A stretch of 64,000 nucleotides of DNA, taken from positions 1 through 64,000 of the forward strand of contig UQNF01000005.1 in the NCBI GenBank assembly GCA_900542285.1, written 5' to 3'. Below are positions 55,345 to 63,535 of the stretch, piece by piece. The first letter of the stretch is position 1. Each line of letters starts with the position of its first letter. Below the pieces are notes generated by a model. That model searched no databases. It saw nothing but the letters and a program-made list of their open reading frames with translations, and had not been told where the DNA came from. The stretch is from an uncultured Clostridium sp. GTDB lineage: Bacteria; Bacillota; Clostridia; Christensenellales; CAG-138. A program made the translations under genes and the position numbers.

Positions 55345-55373
55345 TTGCAAATTAACCGCTTGTACTCTATAAT
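55345..55373 (+). promoter_or_regulatory. promoter of the DMT exporter gene
   Basis: -35 TTGCAA (55345-55350), a 17-base spacer and -10 TATAAT (55368-55373). Confidence 0.75.
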
Positions 55374-55404
55374 AACCAGGTGATTTTCGATAGGAGATGA
55401 AAAC

Positions 55405-56346
55405 ATGCAGAATCGCAATGCATATAAGAAGCTTAGAAGCTCGCTGCTTCTCGTTCTGGCAGCCGTAATATGGGGCGCAACGTTTGTCGCCCAGAGCAGT
55501 GCGATGGATCACATCGAACCGTTCACCTTCAATTCAATTCGCTTCCTGATCGGGGCGATAGTACTTCTCCCGTTCATTCCGGAGCTAAGAAGAAAAAGGG
55601 ATCCGAATAAGCAGACGGAAATCCTTCCTCTCCCGGCAGGCAAGAGCAGGACATGGCTTATAGTCGGCAGCATGCTTTGCGGCGCAGCTCTATTCACTGC
55701 ATCAAGTCTTCAGCAGACCGGGATCTCACTCGGAGATTCCATCGGGAAAGCAGGCTTCATTACCTCGCTTTACATCATACTCGTCCCCATTTTGGGTATT
55801 CTTTTCAGGAAAAAAGCCGGATATCTTGTATGGATAAGCGCAGCGATCGCGCTTGTCGGTATGTATCTCCTGTGCGTCAAGCAGGGTTTCGCGCTCGAAG
55901 TATCCGACATTCTCTACCTGCTATGCGCATTCTTTTTTGCGATACATATCCTTCTTATTTCCGTCTATGCGCCGTACCTCAGCAGCTGTGCGCTCAGTGC
56001 GATCCAGTTTGCAACGGCTGCGGTTCTAAGCGGAATATGTATGTTTATTTTCGAAACTCCGGATATCCACGCTATTCTTGCCGCATATAAACCCCTTTTG
56101 TATGCCGGCATATTTGCATGCGGCATAGCCTACACCCTTCAGGTGGTCGGGCAGAGGGATCTTGACCCCACGATAGCGTCTCTCATCATGTGCCTTGAAT
56201 CGGTCGTATCCGTCGTTTCCGGCGCGCTTATCTTGCATCAGACGATGACCACAAGGGAGCTTATCGGCTGCATTGTCATGCTGATCGCGACGGTGCTTGC
56301 GCTGCTTCCGACAAAAGAAAGCAAAAAGCCTCATAAAAATGCATAA
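55405..56346 (+). CDS. EamA/DMT superfamily transporter
   Basis: 313 residues, ten membrane helices in two EamA repeats. SSLLLVLAAVIWGATFVAQS at the N-terminus with NSIRFLIGAIVLLPF and, in the second repeat, TIASLIMCLESVVSVVSGAL near 265 are typical. Members export metabolites such as amino acids; the substrate is unknown. ATG follows ATAGGAG. It is monocistronic, about 90 bases before murC, which has its own promoter. Confidence 0.9.
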   Translation: MQNRNAYKKLRSSLLLVLAAVIWGATFVAQSSAMDHIEPFTFNSIRFLIGAIVLLPFIPELRRKRDPNKQTEILPLPAGKSRTWLIVGSMLCGAALFTASSLQQTGISLGDSIGKAGFITSLYIILVPILGILFRKKAGYLVWISAAIALVGMYLLCVKQGFALEVSDILYLLCAFFFAIHILLISVYAPYLSSCALSAIQFATAAVLSGICMFIFETPDIHAILAAYKPLLYAGIFACGIAYTLQVVGQRDLDPTIASLIMCLESVVSVVSGALILHQTMTTRELIGCIVMLIATVLALLPTKESKKPHKNA

Positions 56347-56361
56347 CAGGCGTTGGACTTG

Positions 56362-56390
56362 TTGCCAATTCTGCTGTTAAGTAGTATAAT
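56362..56390 (+). promoter_or_regulatory. murC promoter
   Basis: -35 TTGCCA (56362-56367), 17-base spacer, -10 TATAAT (56385-56390). Confidence 0.8.
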
Positions 56391-56436
56391 AGAGTATTGG
56401 GAGTGAAATACTCTTACCAAATAATTGAAGGTGTTT

Positions 56437-57819
56437 ATGAGCTATAAATTCAAAGCTAACGATAGAATACATTTTATTGGCATCGGCGGTTGTTCGATGA
56501 ACGGACTGGCGCAGATCCTTCAGCACCGCGGCTGCATTGTTGAAGGCTCTGACAAGACCACTTCGCCCTTTACCCAAAGGCTTGCAGAGGTTGGTATTCC
56601 CGTTCAGATCGGACAATGTGCCGAAAACGTAAAAGACTGCGACTGCGTGGTCTATTCCGCTGCGATTAAGAGCGACAATCCCGAGCGCATCCGCGCAAGG
56701 GAGCTTGGTATTCCTGAGATCGAACGTTCGGTCGCGCTTGGCATGATAAGCGAGGGTTATAAGGATGTCATCGGAATCGCAGGGTGTCACGGCAAGACCA
56801 CGATAACCTCCATGCTTGCTCTCATCAGCGAGTTTGGCGGTATTGATGCAACCGTCCATGTCGGTGGTATGGTCGATTTTCTGCACGGCGGCATCCGTTT
56901 GGGCTCGCACGACCTTTTCATTACGGAGGCTTGCGAGTATGTGGAAAGCTTTTTGACCCTGCATCCGACGGTTGTCCTTATCAACAACATAGATAATGAC
57001 CATCTTGACTATTTCAAGACATTCGATAATATTGTCAACGCTTTCCGCAAGTTCTTGGATCGTATGCCCGAGGATGGACTTTTCATAGGGTGTACCGATG
57101 ATGCAAGCGTACGCAGACTTATCTCGGAATTCAGCGGCAGGACCATAACATATGGCCTTGACACGGAGAATGAGCCGGATTACTACCCTGCAAATATCAG
57201 CTATGATGAGCTTGGCTGCGCAAGGTTCGACCTCATGCACAAGGGCGACGGAATCCTTGGAAGGATTATCCTTCACGTCCCGGGAAGGCATAATATGCTC
57301 GATGCCATTGCCGCTGCTTCAGCCGCACTAGCCCACGGGGCTGAATTCTCCGCCATTGCGCAGGCACTCGCGGCTTTCCGTTCCGTGCAGCGCAGATTTG
57401 AATTCTACGGCGAAAACGCCAAGGGAGTCAGGATCTACCACGATTACGCACACCACCCTGCGGAGATCCGTGCAGCGATCGACTGCGCAATGCGCACCCC
57501 TCACAATAAGCTCTATATCGTCTTCCAGTGCAACAGCTTTACAAGAGCGAAGACACTGTTCACGCAAGGTGTGGACTGTTTCTGCGGAGCGGACTATGTG
57601 CTTGTGCCGGACATTTACCCCGGAAGGGAAATAGATGACGGGAGCGTTCATGCCCGCGATATGGTTAAAGCTATCAATGATGAGACAGATAATGCTCTTT
57701 ACATTCCATCCTTTGAGCTTATCAAACAGTATTTGGACGAACATGCCGAAAAGAATGACATCGTCCTTACCTTAGGGAGCGGAGATGTATATAAGAAAAC
57801 AAGGTTGTTCCTTGATTGA
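56437..57819 (+). CDS. murC: UDP-N-acetylmuramate-L-alanine ligase
   Basis: 460 residues from the ATG at 56437 (MSYKFKANDRIHFIGIGG) behind GAAGG. The Rossmann-type start FIGIGGCSMNGLAQIL, the P-loop GCHGKTTITSML near 110, and GRHNMLDAIAAASAAL and DYAHHPAEIRAAI in the central and C-terminal domains are intact; it ends with VLTLGSGDVYKKT. The enzyme adds L-alanine to UDP-MurNAc in peptidoglycan synthesis. It stands alone, not in a dcw cluster. Confidence 0.97.
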   Translation: MSYKFKANDRIHFIGIGGCSMNGLAQILQHRGCIVEGSDKTTSPFTQRLAEVGIPVQIGQCAENVKDCDCVVYSAAIKSDNPERIRARELGIPEIERSVALGMISEGYKDVIGIAGCHGKTTITSMLALISEFGGIDATVHVGGMVDFLHGGIRLGSHDLFITEACEYVESFLTLHPTVVLINNIDNDHLDYFKTFDNIVNAFRKFLDRMPEDGLFIGCTDDASVRRLISEFSGRTITYGLDTENEPDYYPANISYDELGCARFDLMHKGDGILGRIILHVPGRHNMLDAIAAASAALAHGAEFSAIAQALAAFRSVQRRFEFYGENAKGVRIYHDYAHHPAEIRAAIDCAMRTPHNKLYIVFQCNSFTRAKTLFTQGVDCFCGADYVLVPDIYPGREIDDGSVHARDMVKAINDETDNALYIPSFELIKQYLDEHAEKNDIVLTLGSGDVYKKTRLFLD

Positions 57820-57902
57820 TGCTCTCAATAGCCGCGCACGATAAGGCACGGAAACAGAAGCTCAATGCCAATTTGATGGTATCGTAAACAGAAGTATAAC
57901 GA

Positions 57903-57939
57903 AAAAACATGCTACGGCTGCATTTCTCGCAGCCGTAGC
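57903..57939 (-). terminator. terminator after the tandem GNAT gene
   Basis: GCTACGGCTGC / GCAGCCGTAGC, eleven perfect pairs, followed by ATGTTTTTTC on the minus strand. It may also slow the murC transcript from the other side. Confidence 0.75.
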
Positions 57940-58000
57940 TTATGTGTCAGCTGATTTATTTGGGCGGTGAGCCGGCTTTCCGATCCCCCGCCGAATTCAA

Positions 58001-58933
58001 TTATTCTGTATGCGCAAAAGTCGATCCCAATCTGACATCAAAACCAAGCGCCCTATACATTCCTTCGTCGCAAGGAGAGCAGCAAACGGTCAGGCTTGAA
58101 ACGGTATTATCACTGCACCATTGCTGTGCTGCCTGCGCAAGCTTCCTTGCCGCGCCTTTCCTGCGGAACGCAGGTTCGATATAGAAATCATCGAACACGC
58201 CGGTATCAGAACAGGCAAAAGTTGAGAAGCATTTTGCGACGCTGCACATTCCTACTGCGCGGTAGCCACGCTTCGCCATGAAGAATGTGATTTTTCCATC
58301 TCGAATCGCCTGCTGCAGCTTCTCCTGTTTTTCCTCCGTCAGCATTTGCTCGCCGATCTCCTTTAGGAATCCATTCTCCAGCTTTTTGAGCTGCCAGTCC
58401 TCCGGGTCTGATAGGATTTCGACAGTAATGGGAACTTCATCTTTCGGGGGCAATATCATCAGCGGTTCACCCCACTCGTCGACTCCGTTTTCAACAAAGC
58501 CTAAGCTTTCCCAGAAACGGAACCGTCGCTCATTGCTGCCATAGTTCAGTTCTGCATAGAGTGCGCCGTTTTCTCTTGCCCAATCTATGAGCACGGCAGC
58601 GCACGCTTTGCCTGTTCCGCTGCCCCGGAACTCCGGATAGACGCAGTATTCCATGATAAAACATTTGCCGTCCTCCGTGTTGAATATGACCGGCATGGCA
58701 AAACCTATGTCTTGGCCATTCCTATGGAAGAACAGGTAATGGCAGCGATCCTGCGGCCTATCATGTATCTTTTGCATATCCGCCCGGTATTCGGTATCAC
58801 TGAGGAAGTATTCTCTGTCCTCGTCCTCCGGGTTTGGAAAGATATCCCGAATAAAATAGATTCGAAGCTGCTGCCAAAACACAGCAATATCCTGTTCCGT
58901 GACTGCTTCACGGATGGTGATTTGGTTTTTCAT
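58001..58933 (-). CDS. tandem GNAT N-acetyltransferase
   Basis: 310 residues made of two GNAT domains. The first (1-160) has EYCVYPEFRGSGTGKACAAV and ends with RFWESLGFVENG. The second (165-310) has DFYIEPAFRRKGAARKLAQA and CDEGMYRALGFDV. Both keep the acetyl-CoA loop (RxxGxGK/A). Such double enzymes may act on a small amine, and the substrate is unknown. ATG follows CGGAGG. A hairpin (GGAGGGTT / AACCCTCC, 58957-58982) lies just upstream in the leader. Confidence 0.85.
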   Translation of the reverse strand: MKNQITIREAVTEQDIAVFWQQLRIYFIRDIFPNPEDEDREYFLSDTEYRADMQKIHDRPQDRCHYLFFHRNGQDIGFAMPVIFNTEDGKCFIMEYCVYPEFRGSGTGKACAAVLIDWARENGALYAELNYGSNERRFRFWESLGFVENGVDEWGEPLMILPPKDEVPITVEILSDPEDWQLKKLENGFLKEIGEQMLTEEKQEKLQQAIRDGKITFFMAKRGYRAVGMCSVAKCFSTFACSDTGVFDDFYIEPAFRRKGAARKLAQAAQQWCSDNTVSSLTVCCSPCDEGMYRALGFDVRLGSTFAHTE

Positions 58934-59101
58934 TTTAGTCCTCCGATAATTCTATTGGAGGGTTATGAAGCGTGAACCCTCCGTACACGACTCATCATCA
59001 TATAAATACCACCCTTTCCGTCTATGACATTAATTTGAATTCTGCTATATTGCAGCAATGGAGCTTGCATTAGTATCGCAGCTCCATCATTCAGCTATTT
59101 A

Positions 59102-60031
59102 TCAGTCGCTTGCCAAGTCGTTGAAGTCGTTAGCCTGTTCAACTCCGACCCTTGGGCCGACGCGTCCTGCAAGCATGTATTTATCCTTTATCGGGTCGTA
59201 GAAGAACTGCTTTATCAAGCGCAAGTTTTCTATTGCGCCCGTCGACGGAACATGCGTTCTGGGTCCGGTGCAGGCATGGACCCTATCTCCGATCTTGATA
59301 TGTCCCTCGTCCAAATAGTAGATACCGATATCCTGCTTAATTGCCTCGAGAACATCGGCTTCAAGCTTGTCTATATCAAAATCCGGCTTTTCCGTAAATT
59401 CAAGAACAAATCCGTGTTTGATATCGCCATGATGGCAATTCCTCATGTACTTCTCAGGCAGATATATCTCGCAGAGATCTTCTGCCGAATGCGCCATACG
59501 CCTGTACACGATTGATCTTGCGACCTTTCTGTGTATCTCACCCGGAAGCGGACCAAATATCGTCGGACGGTTAATGATTATTTCCTCGCCTACCCCGATC
59601 AGCAGGTTTGCATTCGTTCCGAGGAACGGGAAAATCATGTCAAAATGCTCAACTATAACACGCTTGCCATTCTTAACAGCACGCAGTATCGCTTCCGCCA
59701 GCGTATGCATCTGGGTGAAAGCGGCCTCAAAGCGAATGTCCACATGATATGTGTGCGCAGTAAAGAAGCCTTCATCGTCCTGATCCAACAGCGGAAGCGG
59801 ACGCATATTCACGCCGTTATCGTCATTGGTCAGTTCAAGCCCCGGAAACATTCCCTTGATCAGCATACTCTTACCCGATCCGGCTTCACCTATTATGCCG
59901 ATGAGCTTGTCATACGGGCTCAGATACATCTGCGCTATCTGCATACCAAGATCATAGATCCTATCCCTGCCCCTTGGCGCAAAGAAGACGCTGTAATAGT
60001 GACTGTTCTGCATTTTGCCTGAAAAAGACAT
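59102..60031 (-). CDS. P-loop protein of the AlaRS-second-additional-domain type, function unknown
   Basis: 309 residues. The N-terminal half has a clear Walker A (IGIIGEAGSGKSMLIKGMFP near 45) and the middle has GKRVIVEHFDMIFPFLG, which may be a Walker B-like strand. The C-terminal third has HHGDIKHGFVLEF and GDRVHACTGPRTHVPSTGAI, reminiscent of the aminoacyl-tRNA editing (SAD) domain. I recall clostridial homologues named alanine-tRNA synthetase second additional domain protein; this was not checked. It would be an unusual fusion of a nucleotide-binding and an editing-like domain. It has its own promoter and AGAAGG before the ATG. Role unknown. Confidence 0.6.
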   Translation of the reverse strand: MSFSGKMQNSHYYSVFFAPRGRDRIYDLGMQIAQMYLSPYDKLIGIIGEAGSGKSMLIKGMFPGLELTNDDNGVNMRPLPLLDQDDEGFFTAHTYHVDIRFEAAFTQMHTLAEAILRAVKNGKRVIVEHFDMIFPFLGTNANLLIGVGEEIIINRPTIFGPLPGEIHRKVARSIVYRRMAHSAEDLCEIYLPEKYMRNCHHGDIKHGFVLEFTEKPDFDIDKLEADVLEAIKQDIGIYYLDEGHIKIGDRVHACTGPRTHVPSTGAIENLRLIKQFFYDPIKDKYMLAGRVGPRVGVEQANDFNDLASD

Positions 60032-60090
60032 ATTCTTACCAACCTTCTATTATAACAGGGACAGCTATCCCCGATGATTCTTGCAAATTC

Positions 60091-60119
60091 ATTATAGTAT
60101 AGCTATCGATTATTTGCAA
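60091..60119 (-). promoter_or_regulatory. promoter of the P-loop protein gene
   Basis: Minus strand -35 TTGCAA (plus 60114-60119), 17-base spacer, -10 TATAAT (plus 60091-60096). Confidence 0.75.
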
Positions 60120-60148
60120 GCCGCATTTCTTGGTAGGCTCCTGCAGTT

Positions 60149-60598
60149 CTATCTATGGACATACATCCTTGTCATTTCTTCCTCTCCATCCCCTTGGACC
60201 ATACACAGGAATTCCCATCCGTAACGCTCATAGAATGAATCATGGTCTGTGACGAGGTAGAGGGTCTCTATTCCCCTATTCCTCATATCGCTGCGAACAT
60301 AATCCAGCAGTTTTCCTGCAATACCTTGCCTGCGGTATTCCTTCTCCACATACAGCGCACACAGGTTGGGCGTCAAATCAGGTCTGTCGTGAAAATCATT
60401 GGCAATTATGCCGCAGCCGGCAATTATCCTGTCCCCATCTACGACATTGTACCACTGCGGAACTGCGTTGTCGCCGCTCAGGCAATCGTCCATGCTTTCA
60501 AGATATGCTTCGATGGGAATATTGAATTTGCTGTTAAACCATTCGGCCGCCCTCTGCTTCATTTCGGGGCAGTCAATGACCCTGACGATCCTGTACAT
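60149..60598 (-). CDS. GNAT family N-acetyltransferase at the end of the peptide cluster
   Basis: 149 residues from the ATG at 60598 (MYRIVRVID) behind AAAAGGAG; the longer frame to 60622 covers that site. LCALYVEKEYRRQGIAGKLL is the acetyl-CoA motif and YLVTDHDSFYERYGWEF the C-terminal block. It starts 42 bases after the PqqD-like gene in the same direction with no terminator between, so it may belong to the same transcript. N-acetylation of a peptide, as in some RiPP pathways, or an unrelated housekeeping activity are both possible. Confidence 0.82.
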   Translation of the reverse strand: MYRIVRVIDCPEMKQRAAEWFNSKFNIPIEAYLESMDDCLSGDNAVPQWYNVVDGDRIIAGCGIIANDFHDRPDLTPNLCALYVEKEYRRQGIAGKLLDYVRSDMRNRGIETLYLVTDHDSFYERYGWEFLCMVQGDGEEEMTRMYVHR

Positions 60599-60640
60599 CC
60601 CTTTCTCCTTTTCACGCTTCAATAACTGTTTTACTATATC

Positions 60641-60910
60641 TTACTCTATGTTAAGTATGCCTGCCTCAATCAGCTTTTCCGTGAATTCATGTACATCAGC
60701 AGTCAATGTCTCTCTGTCGATCTCATATTCCTGCAGGAGCCTGTCGACTATTTCATGCTCCTCCAAGCCATCACAGTAAAGCTCATATATGGCAGCGGCG
60801 GTCTCGGACATGGGAAACACACCGTTAAGCTTCATGTTTTCGCTTCCGACCGGAACCAAAACATGGTCGCCGATTATCTCCCTATGAATAAAGCCTTTAT
60901 TTATTTTCAT
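60641..60910 (-). CDS. PqqD-like peptide recognition protein
   Basis: 89 residues with the winged-helix features of the PqqD/RRE family: a short beta-hairpin N-terminus (GFIHREIGDHVLVPVG-like), SETAAAIYELYCDGLEEHEI and a C-terminal helix (VHEFTEKLIEAGIL). PqqD-type proteins bind the leader of a RiPP precursor and hand it to the modifying enzyme. It overlaps the radical SAM gene by 14 bases with AGGAG before its ATG, so the two are made together. Confidence 0.85.
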   Translation of the reverse strand: MKINKGFIHREIIGDHVLVPVGSENMKLNGVFPMSETAAAIYELYCDGLEEHEIVDRLLQEYEIDRETLTADVHEFTEKLIEAGILNIE

Positions 60911-62015
60911 TGATCTCCTCCTTGCAGTACTTCTGCCTTATCAGGTCATGAAACGTCTTTGTAAATGTACAGACATACTCCGGCGGCTTAGAAAGATTCC
61001 CCGTCTCTGCCAATCCGCATGCGGCGCACATCACGCAATCCTTGCGATGAGAACAGCTCATGCACTCAGCGGGAAGTTCAAGTCCCTTCGCATCGGCTCT
61101 GGTCAGTTCCCACGCTTCCTCAAAGCCTCGTTTTTGAACATTATACCCTTCGCATGGAAACATTCCGCACGGAAGTATGCGGCCATCCCAAGTTATCCAA
61201 AAAGCGGTGCGTCCTGCTCGGCAATGCATGGGTTTGCCCTCGCTTCCTGTGCACTCCTCATGCTCATCGCCTATTCCGTCGATGGATCTGATAAGCTGTT
61301 CCGGACTCATAATCTGTTCGCGACACTCCAGCATGTGCTTAGCCGCATCCTCGGCAGTGAACCTATGCGGCGCAGCTCCGAATTCGCTGCCCTCTATTCG
61401 TACCGGCGGATACATATACGCTGATGCCTGAATGCCCAGCCCCTCACTTCTGGCAAAAGCATGTATGGCTTCTATTTCAGAGACGTTGTACGGCGTGATA
61501 GATGCGTTTATTCGTATCGGAACGCCGGCTTCATGCAGTCTTCTTATATTTTCTGCAACGACTGAGAACTTTGCATTGCCGCACAGCCTTTCATATGCTT
61601 CTTCACTTCCGCCATAGAGGGAAATATTGAGTCTGTTTGGAGGGTTCTTGACAAACAGCTCAAACAGCTCATCGTCGATAAGTGAACCATTGGTATTTAC
61701 GGATAGAACAAGCCCCATATCCTTCAATCCGCAGTAGATCTTTGGAAAGTCCGAGCGTATCAGAGGCTCTCCTCCGGTGAGAAGCAAAAACAGCATTCCT
61801 TTTTTAACAGCGGCTTCACCTATCTCCAGCCACTCGTCTGCGTTAAGCTCCGGCCTGTTTGTCGGTTGATGAATATAACACATTTTGCAATTAAAATTGC
61901 ATCTGGGCGTCAGCTCAAATGTTCCCGAGATGGGCAGGCCGAGCTTTGAGCCTTTGGAGTGCAAGTAAGCAGCCCAATATGGCTCCCCGTTAATCAGTCT
62001 ATCGTCAACGATCAT
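60897..62015 (-). CDS. radical SAM/SPASM peptide-modifying enzyme
   Basis: 372 residues. The radical SAM cluster motif is C39-x3-C43-x2-C46 (TPRCNFNCKMCYIHQP), followed by LLLTGGEPLIRSDF, the GGE motif that binds SAM. The C-terminal 110 residues are a SPASM-type region rich in cysteine (HCRAGRTAFWITWDGRILPC, ECMSCSHRKDCVMCAACG, YVCTFTK) and should carry extra Fe-S clusters. These enzymes form thioether, C-C or other crosslinks in ribosomal peptides. Its ATG overlaps the kinase-like stop by 4 bases, and the PqqD-like partner follows. The substrate is most likely the peptide encoded at 63.5 kb. Confidence 0.92.
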   Translation of the reverse strand: MIVDDRLINGEPYWAAYLHSKGSKLGLPISGTFELTPRCNFNCKMCYIHQPTNRPELNADEWLEIGEAAVKKGMLFLLLTGGEPLIRSDFPKIYCGLKDMGLVLSVNTNGSLIDDELFELFVKNPPNRLNISLYGGSEEAYERLCGNAKFSVVAENIRRLHEAGVPIRINASITPYNVSEIEAIHAFARSEGLGIQASAYMYPPVRIEGSEFGAAPHRFTAEDAAKHMLECREQIMSPEQLIRSIDGIGDEHEECTGSEGKPMHCRAGRTAFWITWDGRILPCGMFPCEGYNVQKRGFEEAWELTRADAKGLELPAECMSCSHRKDCVMCAACGLAETGNLSKPPEYVCTFTKTFHDLIRQKYCKEEINENK

Positions 62016-62767
62016 AGGTACCTCTCCAGGTATTCAACGGTATTTGGGTCTAATTCGCAGTTGAATTCGATGATAGGCACGCTTGATATGAGCTTGCTCA
62101 CAAGTTCAACTGTGTTTTTCATCCGATCCTCGCTGGTTCTGTCTATCATTACTTCGCTGAGAATGCGCACAAACGGTTCAACGCCGCTGACGCGGCGCGC
62201 TTGGTTCACCTTGGCCTGTCCAAGCAGTACAACCGCCTTGATCGGAGCGGTAACGTTTTTACAGTAGCCGCTTGAGCCGCTCAAAAAGCATCCGTTTGCG
62301 TAGAAAACAGTATCGCGAAGTGAAACTATCGTTCTGTCGCCGTTGATAATTTCAGCACCGCGCTGTTGTTTCCAAAACTCTGCCTGTGTACTCTTCCCAG
62401 TACCGCTCGGAGCGGAAAAAACTATAGCTTTTCCGTCCGTCAGGACGAACGAGGAATGAAGCACAAACGCACCTTTTTCAGTCATCAGTGCAGGAGCATT
62501 AGCATCATTCAGTATGCAGAGCGGATACGCTTTCTTCGCGATAGATGGTTTGTACAGCAGCTTGATGGTATTTCCGTCACGAATAACATGCTTGTAATCC
62601 TCTTCGTGCTCATAGTCTTCCGCTCTTCCTGCGTTCACATCTATAATGAAATCCGGTTCAACATCATGGACCTCGAAGCTGCTGAACTGTTCGGGTTCAG
62701 CCGTCTCCCAAGGCACAACTATTTTGAATACGATCCCTGCGAAGGAGTAAAGCTTATTATGCATCAT
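62012..62767 (-). CDS. HPr-kinase-like P-loop protein of the peptide cluster
   Basis: 251 residues from the ATG at 62767 (MMHNKLYSFAGIV), which lies in the stop region of the upstream gene; the longer frame to 62851 would add 28 unrelated residues. Walker A is SAPSGTGKST near 140, with an HPr-kinase-type continuation (AEIINGDRTIVSLRD, GCFLSGSSGYCKN). Paralogues of HPr kinase occur in lasso-peptide and other RiPP clusters, where some phosphorylate a Ser of the peptide. It overlaps the radical SAM gene by 4 bases. Kinase activity is inferred; the N-terminal 90 residues are not recognised. Confidence 0.75.
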   Translation of the reverse strand: MMHNKLYSFAGIVFKIVVPWETAEPEQFSSFEVHDVEPDFIIDVNAGRAEDYEHEEDYKHVIRDGNTIKLLYKPSIAKKAYPLCILNDANAPALMTEKGAFVLHSSFVLTDGKAIVFSAPSGTGKSTQAEFWKQQRGAEIINGDRTIVSLRDTVFYANGCFLSGSSGYCKNVTAPIKAVVLLGQAKVNQARRVSGVEPFVRILSEVMIDRTSEDRMKNTVELVSKLISSVPIIEFNCELDPNTVEYLERYL

Positions 62768-63485
62768 AGTCAACAAACATAACCTGACTGTATCTATCGC
62801 TGAAATGGGGCGCATATCCCGTATATGTCGCACCGGCGTCAATTCCTCCATCGACTCTGACTCGATAGGTTATTCCGCCAACGAGTATTCCTGAGTCATA
62901 GTTCTTATAATAGACATAGAAGCTGCCGTCAATGCGCTCATCGGTGATGTTCTTTACATAGATTATGTTATCGCTTGCCGTTATCTCAAGCATATCCTCA
63001 TGCCTGCTCGGGGCCTTGTCAAATGCCACATATTGCTCGACAACTCCCGAAATTTTCATCGCCCTGACCGGAGCGGTCTTCCTGTTGATATCAAAGGCCC
63101 GTATAGTAGAATGCGGCGGCACAGTGCTGAGTTCAAAGCAGTACTGTACTCCGTCGCAATACAGGCTAACCTTGGCGTACTGGATATACTGCTCCGAATT
63201 GTTCACAAATGTGGCAGAAAGGAAATTGCTGACCATATCATTGCTTCCGTCCTCAAAGAACAGACCCGAAACACGCGCAATGTACTTGAGCTGTAAGCCA
63301 TTCGTCAGGCTCAGCACGGAGCCGTTTTCTACAACGACCTGCTCCTCTTCCGGAACGAACGGGACCTCGGTAGGCTCTGGTGTTGGCTGTTTGTTGCCCG
63401 ATAGGCCGCTTGCCAGCACTCCTATAAGTGCCAAAAACGCAGCTGCGGAAATAACCGCAATTATAATTCCAATTTTCTTGCTCAT
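62757..63485 (-). CDS. membrane-anchored extracytoplasmic protein of the peptide cluster
   Basis: 242 residues. One N-terminal membrane helix (IGIIIAVISAAAFLALIGVL) and a short Pro/Thr/Glu linker, then a beta-rich outer domain (about 50-242) of no family I recognise, with FVNNSEQYIQYAKVSLYCDG and NITDERIDGSFYVYYKNYDSG as the clearest repeats of an immunoglobulin-like pattern. It lies between the peptide gene and the kinase-like gene. It might carry, sense or protect from the modified peptide, but nothing shows which. Its ribosome site (GGGGGAA) is partly within the hairpin that follows the peptide gene. Confidence 0.7.
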   Translation of the reverse strand: MSKKIGIIIAVISAAAFLALIGVLASGLSGNKQPTPEPTEVPFVPEEEQVVVENGSVLSLTNGLQLKYIARVSGLFFEDGSNDMVSNFLSATFVNNSEQYIQYAKVSLYCDGVQYCFELSTVPPHSTIRAFDINRKTAPVRAMKISGVVEQYVAFDKAPSRHEDMLEITASDNIIYVKNITDERIDGSFYVYYKNYDSGILVGGITYRVRVDGGIDAGATYTGYAPHFSDRYSQVMFVDYDA

Positions 63486-63497
63486 ATTAGGAATTTC

Positions 63498-63516
63498 CCC
63501 CGCCGTTTAAGCGGGG
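63498..63516 (-). promoter_or_regulatory. hairpin after the peptide gene, partly covering the next ribosome site
   Basis: Minus strand CCCCGC, seven-base loop, GCGGGG, directly followed by GAAATTCC and the next ATG at 63485. It could stabilise the peptide mRNA and reduce translation of the downstream genes. Confidence 0.55.
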
Positions 63517-63535
63517 TAATTGTCGCTATTCTAAA

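Noticed and set aside
56377..57291. Minus-strand open frame of 304 codons
   Set aside because: Antisense to murC, whose motifs are complete.
57911..57939. Hairpin after murC as its main terminator
   Set aside because: On the plus strand it has no T-run; the T-run is on the minus strand, so it mainly serves the GNAT gene.
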